A DNA stretch of 64,000 bases, from the NCBI GenBank assembly GCA_905221605.1, contig CAJNDS010002380.1, positions 282,001 to 346,000 on the forward strand, given 5' to 3'. The notes below the pieces were generated by a model, which did no database searches, was not told the origin of the DNA, and worked only from the letters and a program-made list of their open reading frames with translations. The translations under genes were made by a program, and so were the position numbers. Numbering within the stretch: the first letter of the stretch is position 1; every line of letters begins with the position of its first letter. The stretch comes from Symbiodinium natans (Eukaryota > Sar > Dinophyceae > Suessiales > Symbiodiniaceae). Shown here piece after piece: positions 26,115-38,400 of this stretch.

Positions 26115-26440
26115 TTGCGGCTTCAGGGGAAGCTTTTGGGGGGTCTTTAAGGGGGGCTTAAAGGGGGGCTTAAAGGGGGCTTTAAGAGGTTTAAAGGGGG
26201 CTTCAAGGGGGCTTAAAGGGGGGGCTTTAAGGGGGAGGGGGGGCTTAAGGGGGGGCTTAAGGGGGGCTTAAAGGGGAGCTTAAGGGGGGGCTTAAGGGGG
26301 GCTTAAGGGGGGGTAAGGGCTTTGACTCTTTGCCCCCCGAAAGGACCTTCTTTGCAGGGACCCCTTTGAAGGGGGCTTAAGAAGGGCTTAAAGGGGCTTA
26401 AAGGGGGGCTTAAGTCCCCCTTTGCCCAAAGGGGGGGGCC
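26115..26440. repeat. GGGGGGCTTAA-type short tandem repeats
   Basis: Irregular units of 9-14 bp, consensus CTTAAGGGGGG or CTTAAAGGGGG, with varying G-run length. Confidence 0.85.
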
Positions 26441-26472
26441 CATCCTTACTTGAGACTTGATGCTTAAGTCCT

Positions 26473-26710
26473 GTTCTAAGGAAAATTGCATCATAAAGTT
26501 GGACACCGCCCGTGCAGTAGCTTCTGTGATGCGTCGTGTTCTACGGGAAATTGCGTCGTAAAGTCGGACATCGCCCGTGCAGCGGTCTCTGTAAGGTGCG
26601 TTCTAAGGAGAATAGTGTGGTGAAGTCAGACATCGTGCAGCGGATTCTGTGATGTGTTGCGTTCTAAAACGAGTGGCGTTGTAAAGTCGGAGGTAGTGCA
26701 TCGTGAAGTC
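26473..26710. repeat. minisatellite, four diverged copies of about 62 bp
   Basis: Copies begin with GTTCTA at 26473, 26538, 26600 and 26661 (periods 65, 62, 61). Each continues through a GTAAAGT-like and a CCCGTGCAG-like segment to TCTGTGATG. They are diverged and non-coding in appearance. Confidence 0.8.
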
Positions 26711-27330
26711 TAACTTTCGAGGACGTTATTGAAATATTGGTACACAATATACGCAACGGGTTGAAAGCGATATTTTTACATCGTAATTTTGTTATGTTCT
26801 CTATATCCCAGTGTCAAATACATATTAGTTTTCTTTCAAACAGGACCCCCCCAGTTTTGCATGTGTTTTGATGCACTTAGCCATCCGATACCAGCTACAG
26901 GTTTGATCAGTGATCGATATTTGAGCTGGGAGCCTGTACTTGTGCTTTGCTTTCCCGGCACAGCATTCCATTGATGGGGCAGGTCGCAAGTTAGCTTTCC
27001 CGGCATGCCGAAATTGCGCTTCACTTTAGAGCAGGGGCTCTTGAGACATGCTGCTCTTCCCGCCCTGTATGGGTTGCGAGATCCCGAAAATGTCGCTGGT
27101 GACTTTCTCAGCTGGCCAAGGTGCGGGAAGTGGAAGTGTCGTATTATCTCACTTTCTCAAACATGAGCAGGTCATTTCTTGAGTGTCTATGAATTGCGCT
27201 TTTCAGGTGAAGTCGTCAGCTGTTGGGTCGCTGACGTGGTAAAAGGCGCGTACCTGCAACAAAAAGCATTGTTCAGGTTCAGATGTAAAGCGTTGTTGAT
27301 GTCAACTGCGGTTTCTAATGATACATTACG

Positions 27331-27847
27331 ATGATGTTAGTGTTTGGATCTGCGTCAGACTTTATAAGGACTTCGATGTAAGTTTGTAAAATGACGCACA
27401 CCTTTCGACGAGGAATCGGCAAAACTTCTTGTAAGACATGCTCGTTTTCACACGGAAGTGATCGGTTTGTCATGAGTATCTCCATTCTACCTATGGATGC
27501 AAGTCTCCATGATGGGCCATGTTCACTTGCGTTGAGACAGAACATGTGCATAACCCGCGCCCGGCTCATGTGTTCAAGGACTCTTAGTGTCTTAATGCAA
27601 AGAGTCACAACAAAAATTTTCCCGCCCACAATAGATGAAGCGCATGAAATGTCATGCCAGCGATATGAAGAGCATGAAATGTCATGCCAGATCACGATGT
27701 GTGGTGTTGGACGAGCCGAATGTTGGTCTCGCCTATAAGAAAAAGAGAGTGAATTGCATTGTTCAGACGTGGGGCATTGTCGATTGCGTGATACATCACT
27801 TCATATGCAATGATGTTAGTGTTTGGATCTGCGTCAGACTTTATAAG
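27331..27847. repeat. direct repeat pair (38 bp identical, 479 bp apart)
   Basis: 27331-27368 and 27810-27847 are identical (starting ATGATGTTAGTG, ending TTTATAAG). Upstream flanks also share GCATTGTTCAG and GATACAT, so a longer diverged duplication of about 100 bp is likely. Between them GCATGAAATGTCATGCCAG occurs twice in tandem (about 27642-27690). Confidence 0.85.
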
Positions 27848-27935
27848 CCCCCATATCACCCAGATGATGTTGGTTCCTGGCCCCTGCAAGAGGTCCAGGC
27901 CCGGGCAGCAGACGAAAACTTTCCAAACCTGACAT

Positions 27936-28210
27936 AAAGGAATAACGTAAATGAGATGACGATGAAAGTGAAATGATGCCTCACCAGCTGGCCACCCCGG
28001 ACCCCAGGTGCGAGCGAAAAGGCCCCGACGTTCTGTTGTTGTGGCGTGCCAGCTACATTTGCCTCAGATGTCCAGGCACTGCATTCACAGGTACGCAAGA
28101 CTGATCAGGTCTTGCCTCCCACTTGCATCCACAGCTTCGTTGAGTGTGGTAGGATGCAAGTGCCACACTCCCCTACTATGGCAGTGACGCAACCTGTTTC
28201 CACACACACA
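27936..28210. repeat. copy A of a duplicated segment, with a short CA run
   Basis: Starts AAAGGAATAACGTA, continues through TTGTTGTGGCGTGCCAGC and CACTTGCATCCACAGCTTC, and ends CAACCTGTTTCCACACACA with only about five CA units. It is diverged from copy B by substitutions and small indels (one of about 45 bp). Confidence 0.85.
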
Positions 28211-28620
28211 ATGCCCTCAGAAAGGGCTAAGCTTCGGTTCTACCTTGACACAAGCAGACAACAGTGCACATGCCCTGGCGCTCGCGCTTTGACGTCGGAT
28301 CAAAGCCCAGAGAGATTGAATCGGGAGGAAAACCCTTGGCTCGCACGGACCGTCACACATCCTCGAGGCTTCGGATGATCTTACCTCCAACTGGAGGCTC
28401 GGCTACCTGCCGTTGGCGGGCGCCCAGGAGGGAAAGCCCAGCCGAAGTCACACACTGATGCATTGGTGACTGTGTGGAGTACAACCTTTCTCCTGCGCCT
28501 GTCTTGATGACGGAATGAGATTTTTGTAGAGTGTATGCCAGACCGCAGGAATGGCACCGCAAACGCAAGATGAGATGATCCGTACAGGGTATGGTTTCGG
28601 CCCCTGGCTACGCCAGACAC

Positions 28621-28855
28621 AAAGGAATAACGTAGCACGAAATGAGATGAAGATGAAAAAGGCCCCGACTTTTTGTTGTTGTGGCATGCCAGCTACATCC
28701 TCAGATGTCCAGGCACTGCATTCGCAGGTACACAAGACTGATCAGGTCTTGCCTCCCACTTGCATCCACAGCTTCATTGAGTGTGGTAGGATGCAAGTGC
28801 ACTCCCCTGCTATGGCAGTGATGCTTTTCCAGGATGAACAACCTGTTTCCACATA
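28621..28855. repeat. copy B of the duplicated segment, joined to the giant CA tract
   Basis: Same order of blocks as copy A, ending CAACCTGTTTCCACATACAC and running straight into the CA-rich microsatellite. Confidence 0.85.
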
Positions 28856-30318
<1,463 letters not shown>

Positions 30319-30320
30319 TA
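30319..30320. other. TA flanking the left end of the large element (possible target-site duplication)
   Basis: TA precedes CTTGGAAG; the right end is followed by TA at 50816-50817. TA may be a 2-bp duplication or part of the inverted end. Confidence 0.4.
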
Positions 30321-30500
30321 CTTGGAAGCCCGCGGGGTTAGAAAATACATGGCTAAGGTGCTAAGTAAATGTAGCAGATACCATACTTATATAAGTAGAC
30401 ATAGATTTACACTAAGTTGGTTTAGCAGTACTGAGTTAAGGCACATAGTATGTGAACTTAGCAGATATATCTTAAGTTGTCTAAGTATGCTAACTTGTTT
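30321..30500 (+). repeat. left terminal/subterminal repeat zone
   Basis: Terminal CTTGGAAG is followed by a field of CTAAGT/CTTAG motifs (for example near 30370, 30411, 30460, 30480) and TAAGTATGCTA. Repeated subterminal motifs are typical transposase-binding arrays in CACTA-like elements; here that role is inferred. Confidence 0.4.
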
Positions 30501-30718
30501 TATGGGCCACAAAATATGACTAAAGAAACGTTCGGAAAACACCGGAACCAGGGGTATGAGATGCCTCCAAGAATGTGCCATGTAACCTGGTGCAGCAAAA
30601 TACAGGTGCGAACTTGAAGGCAAGGCTCTGGTTACATGCTGACGAGATGTGGCAAGTGAACAGTCGAAGGCTGTGTTGGCTCGCTATATAGGCAGGGCAT
30701 TTTGCTCGCCGGCAGGGC

Positions 30719-32755
30719 TCATGGCACAATGAGTGCCTCTCCATTGCACCTTCGGTGCAGCACAGCCTTGTCGATCGTGTTTGTAGGGATCCAGGTCGGC
30801 TGCTCCCGAACACTGAAACGATTTTTGCCGAGTGGCTCCCACACAGATACCAGCGAGTGCACCTCACCGTTCGCCAGCTGCACATGCAGCCACACTTCGG
30901 CGACAACCGCCCCAACGACAACTGTGTCACCTCGCTCGCATGTCTGCCCAGGCTGGAAGTCAGCCACAAGGCCTGCTAAGGATCCCATGGCTTGTGGTAA
31001 ACCGAAAGAAGCAACCAGTTCTGCGACAAGCTCTTCCGATGCTGGCTTCGCTTTTGTCACCGAAGGCTTTGTCCAGAACTTATGTTCCTGCAAGCTCAGG
31101 AAAGAACGACCCAAGACATCCTCCATCACAGTGAACTCAAAAGTCTTCGTGACTTTGTGGAGGTTGTTTGCGATCATCTTGATTTGTTTATGTTTCCGTT
31201 CATGGCAAAAGCATGAGACGAGCCTCTGATGCTGATGCAGCATGCCTGGCAAATGCAGTGAATAATGAAATTTCGGAATCACTGCATCTTCGCTGTGAAC
31301 TTTCAAAAATGCTTGCGAGTGAGCCACAATGCGGGATCGCAGCTCCTGTGGGCTGATTGCCTTGCCCTTGTTCCCCTCCAGCAGAAAATCAAGCACCAAG
31401 CAAAGCTTCAGAAAGCTATCGCAAGCCATTCTGACAGCGGCTCCAGTAAGCGAGTTGGCATGGAGAAGCACGAAAAGCCTCAAGAGTGGGTATATGCTGA
31501 GGCCTTGGGATGCCGAGCATTTGAAATCACCCGGCACTGTCTTCTTCTCAAAGATTTTCAAAACCTCTCGCTTATGGGGTCGCAGTCCATGAGGCCACTC
31601 GAAGGAGCTGAAGAAGGTCAGGATTTCCTTGACACTGTGTCCAGCAGCATAAAGCAATGGGATCAGGAGTCCCAGCTCCAGCTGAAGAAGTCCACTCACC
31701 AAATAACAATGCATCCAGTCATATATCGTTGTCGAGGAGGGTGCAAGCAAGCGGGATCCCAACAAACCCTTATAGTTGTGGTTTATTCCCATGGCTTGCT
31801 GCAACCTCTGCAGCTCGGCCTTGCTGCCACGACCAGCAATGGTCTCCAAACGATCATGCGAGGCCCACAGCAGTTGGTCGCCACGAGCTCGCCACTTCGA
31901 GTTGTCGGTTTCGGCAATGGTGACCAAGGTATTCGTGGCATCATGAACATCAAGCCTGTTGTTCTGAGAAACGATGTTGCTGCAAAACAAGCAGCACACT
32001 GACCCCGAGGCTCCCTTGAGGTCCCAGGCAAACTTGATGCATGATTCATCCGCCACGAAGATGGCAGGCGATGCAAAAAACAAATGTTGCTGCCCCTGGC
32101 CAAAATCCAGCATGCATCCCGTCTTCAAGTTGAAAGGCCCTTCAAACAGTTTTTCCATGAAGAGTTTGAAAAGCTCTGAGAAGCCACCTTCCATTTTGTT
32201 GACGAGATCACTTCTAGCTGCCAGGACAGTGAACCACATGCTCTCCGATGACAATTCGGTGCCCATCTCTGCAAAGCTGACGTAAAATGCATGGATTTTT
32301 CTACTGTTGAGTGGTTTCAAAGCATTTCCGGGAGTGATCTCATCTGCATACACAATCATCTTCCATGGGCTCGTGGGCCCATTGGGGCATGCCCTGAGCC
32401 TGTCCAAGAAAAACTCTCGGAATCCATCGGATGTCGCAATGGCATGAGAAAGCACAGCTGGCAAGCGTATGAAAGGAAGCTTGTGCTCTACAATACTTGT
32501 TGTTCCCGTCCGGCGATCCAGCTCCTCGATGTGGATGCCCAAGGAAGAAAAGGTTGGGCCGAGAGCTGTATTAACCTTGCAGTCGCCTTCCCGGGCTCGT
32601 TTAAGGCTTGCCCGAGAAGATGCATCAGGCAGTCTATCCAGGGCTTTCAACTCTTTCAATACATTCGCAAGGCCATTGAGACTGACATATGATCGTCGGC
32701 CCAATTTGGCCAGATCAACCATTGTAGTCCCTGCTTTGCGAGCTTTACGGCAGCC
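30719..32755 (-). CDS. transposase-like protein (CACTA/KDZ, Transposase_21-like character)
   Basis: The frame of about 678 codons opens at a TTTTGCAG|GG acceptor (exon from 32755; frame open back to 32761). Counting from 32761: YADEITPGN (Asp140), VADESCIKFAWD (Asp238), then KGASGSVCCLFCSN with a CxxC, IYDWMH (Asp348) and a C-terminal block with PKFHYSLHLP and CFCHERKHK (Glu521). This order (acidic YxD, a Gly-Ala-Ser-Cys block, YDxMH, then HxxLHLP...ERKHK) resembles the large DDE transposases of the CACTA/Plavaka/KDZ group. Assigning Asp and Glu to catalysis is inference. The final 120 residues are not recognised. It stops at 30719, close to the left end of the proposed element, and probably has at least one upstream exon beyond the intron at 32756-33300. 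Confidence 0.6.
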   Translation of the reverse strand, partial: GCRKARKAGTTMVDLAKLGRRSYVSLNGLANVLKELKALDRLPDASSRASLKRAREGDCKVNTALGPTFSSLGIHIEELDRRTGTTSIVEHKLPFIRLPAVLSHAIATSDGFREFFLDRLRACPNGPTSPWKMIVYADEITPGNALKPLNSRKIHAFYVSFAEMGTELSSESMWFTVLAARSDLVNKMEGGFSELFKLFMEKLFEGPFNLKTGCMLDFGQGQQHLFFASPAIFVADESCIKFAWDLKGASGSVCCLFCSNIVSQNNRLDVHDATNTLVTIAETDNSKWRARGDQLLWASHDRLETIAGRGSKAELQRLQQAMGINHNYKGLLGSRLLAPSSTTIYDWMHCYLVSGLLQLELGLLIPLLYAAGHSVKEILTFFSSFEWPHGLRPHKREVLKIFEKKTVPGDFKCSASQGLSIYPLLRLFVLLHANSLTGAAVRMACDSFLKLCLVLDFLLEGNKGKAISPQELRSRIVAHSQAFLKVHSEDAVIPKFHYSLHLPGMLHQHQRLVSCFCHERKHKQIKMIANNLHKVTKTFEFTVMEDVLGRSFLSLQEHKFWTKPSVTKAKPASEELVAELVASFGLPQAMGSLAGLVADFQPGQTCERGDTVVVGAVVAEVWLHVQLANGEVHSLVSVWEPLGKNRFSVREQPTWIPTNTIDKAVLHRRCNGEALIVP

Positions 32756-33433
32756 CTGCAAAAGCGAGAATCTGCATGTGGATTCAACAAAAACAAGATT
32801 TCGTGTGAAGTGAAGAACCGACCGAAACTTCCCTTATAAGCCCCTAAACCTTAGAAATATAGAACCCTATAAACCCTATATATAAACCCTAAACCCTAAA
32901 CCCTATATGGACCCTAAACCCTATAGAACCCTAAACCCTATAGAAGCCCCCAAGCAAACCATATATATAAACCTGCAAGCAACAAGAAAGGTCTGAAGCG
33001 GTTTGCTTGAGCCTACATAGACGGCGAATTGAAACTTTGAGGCAGCGACCTGCATGCAGAACACAGTGACAACAGCACATCAGCAAGCCGAAGCCTACAG
33101 AGCTGACATCAGTGATGGCAAAAAGATCTGTTGCGAGGACAGTCCATGAATGCTGCATGCCAACTGGAGCACACAATCCATGAAGCAAGCATGCATGCAT
33201 GCTGTTTCGAGCACAGTTGCGAGAGCGACTCCCTGTCACCAAATGCAACATCTTTCGTTCTGCACACAGTATATAGGATATAGTACTAAGAACAGCTGCC
33301 CCTGAAGCTGCTGCCGAAGATGGAACAATTGTTCGCACGATGTACCATTCACCGAATGCTGAAGTCGCACAGACTGCATGGCTTCAATTGAAACACAAAA
33401 CTCACACTCACTTCGGCTTGCTGGGCAGGCTGC
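32756..33433. other. probable intron or spacer with degenerate telomere-like repeats
   Basis: 32830-32945 is a run of CCCTAAA-like and CCCTATATAAA-like units. The rest shows no firm exon; a short TGCATGCAG|GTCGCTGCC acceptor-like site on the minus strand near 33060 may mark one. Confidence 0.4.
32830..32945. repeat. degenerate telomere-like repeats (CCCTAAA / CCCTATATAAA)
   Basis: Units drift by insertion of TATA-like bases between CCCTAAA cores. Confidence 0.8.
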
Positions 33434-33882
33434 TCAGGCAAAGCAACTTGGGGAACAGCCCGGCCTCCACCGGCACTTGCCACACCCATTCGGGCGCAAT
33501 TTGATCCTTTGGGCACTGGTCATGGAGCGAAAGTGCTCACGATCCGGCTTTGCCATACCCTTGCTCTTTGGTTGGGCCTTGGCCTTGGGCTTGGAATCCT
33601 TAGTGCCTGCCTTAGCAACGGCTTTTGCCTTTGCTTTGGGCTTACCTTTGGGTAGCTCGGCCTTGGACTTGGCTTTAGCTTTGGCCTTTGAGGCTGCTGG
33701 CTTCTTCTTGTTCTCCATCTTCTTGTTCTCCAAAGCCTCGGTCACGAGCTTGCTCGAGTTCTCCACTTCCCCCATGACGTCATTGTCATCCATGCTGGGC
33801 AAATGTGTCTGAAATGTAGGTGAAGTTCTTGACAGGGATGGGCTTTGCTGACCACTCGGCAAGGCCAGCTGCAGCTGCTGCA

Positions 33883-33923
<41 letters not shown>

Positions 33924-34984
33924 GCCTGCTGCTCGGGGGAGAGCTGCTGCACATGGGGGGACAGCTGCTGCTGCTGCTGCAGTGGGGACAGCTGCTGCTG
34001 CTGGGGGGATGCTGCAGGCATGCCTGCACTTGTGCGAGGAGGCGACTGGAAAGCATCTTCATGTTGCAGCATACCTGGGCTTCTGGATGCCTGCGAACCA
34101 CTCGACCCATTCGGGCCGAAGATCCTCAAGTTTGGCAAGCCCGAGCCCTGCCTTGTGCCCTGCTGCATGCCGGACTGCATATTCATGAGGGTTGTCATCA
34201 TGGAGAGCATGGTCTTTGCAGCATCCGGTGCGAAAGCATTGGTAGGTACATGTGCAGGCCTACCCTGCAAAGTGTCTCGAACCACCTTGCTGCTTCTCCG
34301 GAGAACGACTTGCCCACTAGCACTGGATGCAGGAAGTTGTGCTTGATCTTGCTGCACCGGTTCCTCCGAGCTGTAGGCGAAGTCGAAAATCTTCGTGGGC
34401 AGCTGCCTGGGGTCGCTGGGGTAGGACTGCACGTGCTCGGTGAAAGACGGAGCCGATTTCCTCTTGTTTTTCAAGAGCCTCTTGAACTCTTGGACCACAT
34501 TGAACGAATCTTCCGGGGTGCAGGCAATGCCATGCTGCATGCCTGTTGCAATAACATTCCCGACTGTTTGCTCAGAAGGGTTTGTCAAGCCGATCGACAG
34601 GCATCGGGTCACCATGGTTTCGAGCTTCACACACAGGTTCCCATGTCCTGCCAAGACTGCAACATCGGTCGGTGTCAGGAAGGCACCGAAGTGGAGCAAG
34701 CTCTGGGACGGCTTCCTGCCATTACTCCGGCCTTTGTGGGCGATCTTGTTCGACACTGCCTCGACCCATGTGCTCCGATGGGTGTCTGTCCAGCAAGGAC
34801 CTTTCAAGGCTGCAGACAATGTTGTCGCCTCCTCTGTGGTCAGGTCATTGATGAGACTCAGCTTGTGCAACAGCTGCTCCATCTGGTTGGCTGCCACTTT
34901 TTCTTGGATGTCCGGTGCCATGCTGGAGGTCTGCTGCAAGAACTCGCCGATGCTTTTCATGTGCCCCAGCAGCTGGTCGACCAT
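33434..34984 (-). CDS. unidentified Gln/Lys-rich protein with C-terminal Cys motif
   Basis: The ATG at 34984 gives 516 residues; the frame is open further upstream with no earlier ATG, so a 5' exon is possible. Order: a helical, acidic N-terminal half (residues 1-215), a Met/Gly/Ser-rich middle, a poly-Gln block coded by a CAG run (33878-33922 and nearby), a long Lys/Ala/Pro-rich basic stretch (KAKAKAVAKAGTKDSKPKAK) and a terminal GCGKCRWRPGCSPSC. The basic stretch plus Cys cluster suggests nucleic-acid binding, which is inference. Minus-strand position between the transposase-like gene and the other element genes suggests a cargo or accessory gene. The copia element sits 110 bp upstream of this ATG. 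Confidence 0.55.
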
Positions 34985-35093
34985 GACGGGCAAGCTCGGC
35001 GAACACGGGCACACAACACTCGAGATCAATCCGGCTGCGAAAACCTGCTCGCGAGCAACATGTGCCCTGCAAAGCGACTTTGCAGCTGGTGCC

Positions 35094-35098
35094 AGTCT
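35094..35098 (+). other. target-site duplication AGTCT (left)
   Basis: AGTCT lies immediately before the 5' LTR and is repeated exactly at 42520-42524 after the 3' LTR. Confidence 0.95.
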
Positions 35099-35235
35099 TG
35101 AGCAACATTAACACATGTTACAAGCCCTTGTACAGCAGCCAATAGCTTTTGGACCAACCCCAACGTTTTCACCTGAAGAAGCTCCGTCTACCACTAGGCT
35201 CAAAACAGTGAGTGGAAAACATCTGATTTTGTTCA
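35099..35235 (+). repeat. 5' LTR of the copia element (137 bp)
   Basis: Begins TGAGCAACATTAACAC and ends GATTTTGTTCA, so it has the TG...CA ends of LTR retrotransposons. All 137 bases match the 3' LTR. It is unusually short. It contains CCAAT and several TTTT runs; TTTT-type boxes have been described in dinoflagellate promoters, but a promoter role here is inferred. Confidence 0.97.
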
Positions 35236-35253
35236 TGGTAGCGGAGCTCCTGG
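35236..35253 (+). promoter_or_regulatory. putative primer-binding site
   Basis: TGGTAGCGGAGCTCCTGG starts at the first base after the 5' LTR. TGG matches any tRNA 3' CCA end, and TGGTAGC(A/G)GAG is close to the complement of eukaryotic initiator tRNA-Met 3' ends (often TGGTAGCAGAG). Which host tRNA is used was not determined. Confidence 0.65.
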
Positions 35254-35436
35254 ACAGCCAGGGCTCCGAGGGTTGGTTCGTTTTCGGTTGCTGTTCAGGG
35301 CACCAGATTCTGAAACTGACTTTTGCTGGTTTAGGAGTTCAGGGTTAAAGTGAGTCGTAGTTTCTCTCCAGCCACGGTTACGGCCAACAGCTCTCCCAAA
35401 GTTTGCGGGACATAGCTGCTCTGGTCATATGCGAAT

Positions 35437-38400
35437 ATGGCATCAGTGCCGGTGCCGACAGATGATGACGACGAGTCAGATGAGCTCGGTGAACAGGGAC
35501 AAGCTTCAGGCACGAATCCGTTTTCTCCTGTAGGGCAAGCAGCGCCTGTGATTGGTGACATGTCTTCGATGCTTTTGCAGTTTCAGCAGATGGCAGAGGC
35601 AGCGGTGCGGTCTAGTGAGGCAGCGAGCAAAGCACTCGAGGTGATGGCGCAACAGCGATCAGGATCAGCCCCGGCAGGTTTGGAGTCCAAAGATCTCCTT
35701 AAGCTCTTGCCTCGGCCGGAGCCGTTCAAATGTGAGCGAGGTGAAGATGAGTATGCCAAATGGGGGCAGTGGTGGTGGACTGTTCGTCAGTACCTGACTG
35801 CGATTGATCCTGGGTTCGATGCCGAGATAAAAGCAGTGGAAGCCAAGCTCGAAAATGAAGTTTTCATAGCTGTCAGTGCTGCTCCTGCCACCCAAGCAAG
35901 AAATCTGCAGCTTTATGCCATCTTGAGTTCACTTACCCGAGGGCGTTCGCATCAGATCATTCGTCAGGTCAGCGGACAGCGAGGCTATGAAGCCTTGCGG
36001 TTGCTTCTGTTGCAGTACCAGCCACCCTCGAAGGCTAGAAGCCTTGGCATTTTGAGTGCCCTCACCCAGGTGAAGACTTTTGATCACCGGAGCCCTCTGT
36101 TACCGCAGCTTCTAGAACTCGAGAGAGCTTTTGATGAGTATGAACGTACAAGTGGTGAACCTGTGCAAGATGCTTTGAAGTCTGCGTTATTGCTTCGGTC
36201 CATTACAAACAATGTTCGTTCACACATTTCGGCCACTATGTCGGAGTCAGCCAACTATGCAACCCTGAGAGAGAGTGTGCTGAAGTTTGAGAGGTCACAG
36301 TTTCGTTGGACTACATCCTTTGCCCCTGGTTCTTTTCTCACAGGCGACCGTGCAAGAGCACCGGATGACAACCAGCAAGATCCACAACCAATGGAGGTAG
36401 ACCGTGTCAGCTGGTATAAAGGCGGCAAAGACAAAGGACTAGGAAAAGAAAAGGGCAAAGGAAAGGGCAAGTTCGACAAAGGCAAGGGCAAGACGTCGCA
36501 GCAGCCGAAGGGATGGACAGCGAAAACATGGTCAAACAACTGGTCTGTGGAACAGACGAGCAAAGGCAAAGGAAAGGAGAGCAAGGGCAAAGGCAAGTAC
36601 AATGGCGCTGGCGCTGGGAAAGGTTCGTTTTCAAAAGAGCAAGGTAAGCAGAAGGGCCCGTGTCACATTTGTGGTCGCATGGGTCACCTTAGGAAAGATT
36701 GTTGGCACAATGTGGCACAAGTCGATGCGTCGTCGAGTGTTTCGTCAACGGTTGGGCCTTCCGTCAGCAATGTGGCAAACAATGCAACAAGTGTGGGAGC
36801 CAGCACGGAACATCGCAGCGCTACAGCTTTTTCCACGGCAGCGAGTGTGAGAGCAGTGCAAGCAGTGCATGAGGATGCTGACTTGTATTTCGACTTTGCA
36901 GATTCAGATTGGTGCAGTGATGCGACAGTGCGTATGGTTAACAGTGCAGAGGAGTTGGGCAGTGTGCTTGGGAGTGCGAGCGCCAGTGTCAGTTCAGCTG
37001 TTGGTGGTCATGTTCACTCTGAGTACGTGTCTGGCCCAGCTTTCTTCGATATGACAGCCACCGATGGCGATGGCAATTGGGTTGTCTTCTCAGATGGCGA
37101 CCCTTGCATCTCAGAGCCCGATACGCTAGAACAACTGCAAGTTATGGCAGTGAGGTATGACCAAAGTGAAACGATTGAGATAGTGATGGACAGCGGTGCT
37201 GATGTTAGCTGTTTGCCTTTACACTTGGCAGGCGCAGGAGTTCAGGCAGCTGGTCCTCGAATGCGAGTTCGCGACGCACAAGGTGCAGACATGAGTATCA
37301 AAGATCACCGAGAAGTAGAGTTCAGAGTGCAAGATATCAGAGGTCGAACTGTTGTCTGGCGGGAGCAATGTGTTGTGAGTGATGTGACAGCACCACTCAT
37401 TTCCTTGGGTCGGCTGATGCGTGCTGGCTGGATGCCCTCAAACAGTGACGGACAGATGGCGTTGGTTGAACCACATGCTGATGTGAGAGTACCGTTGCAC
37501 TTTCGTGGGAATAGTTTGATGGTCAGCGCTTGTGTTAGACAGGTGGTAGCACAAACAGATGAAGTGGAGGCCCATGTTCGATACACAGCAGCGACGCCGG
37601 GGCAGGAGCTGGTGAACAGTGCTCATGGTTGGCACATGAGTAGTACAGGACACTTTGTGTGGCATGGCTTGAGTGCGCATTTCGTCGACCCCATGCTTCT
37701 CGTCCCAGTAACATGGCCATACCGGTCAACATTGGTTAAGTGCCCTGAAGGATGGAAGATTTTCGAATGCTGTGTCGATTGGCAAGCTTTGTTGGATCCG
37801 GTAGCTGCATTTCCGTGTGGAGAAGTCGAGTGCATTACAGTCCTGAGCAATGATGTTGAAGATCCCATGTTCTTCAATGTGGATGTGCAAGGTGAGGTTG
37901 AGCAGTACAGTGGACCCCAAGGTGAAGTTGACGGCGGGGAAGAACCGCCTCAAGGAGCGCTTGAGCCTGATGAGGCTGCTCCTATGCGGCCTGTTGCGGA
38001 TGCAGCTGAGGCACCTCCTGGCGCAAGACCACGAAATGCTGTCATAGTGGATGGCGTTGAGCTCACCACTGGTTCAACACTGGGTGCACTTAGGGCAGCA
38101 TGCGTGAAGCTTGGTTTGAGCAGTACAGGCTCAAAGCTGCGGTGTTTTGACCGTTTGCGCAATTATTTGGACAAGGAAAAGTTGGCTGTGGACGCAGAGA
38201 TTGCAGCACATGTTTCCGATGCACTTGAGCGTCGGCCCCGCATGCAGTTTATTCCAGATCCTCCCAGTGAGCACGAGCAGCGCATTCACGAGATTACCCA
38301 TCTCCCATACAGGCCATGGTGTAAGCATTGCATCATGATGAAAGCAGTCCCTGACCAGCATCGTGTGCTGTCAGAGGGTTCATCCAGGGAGTACCCGACC

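Noticed and set aside
33845-35101. A 418-codon plus-strand frame with a Leu run
   Set aside because: It is antisense to the better-supported minus-strand gene; the Leu run is the complement of its CAG poly-Gln tract.
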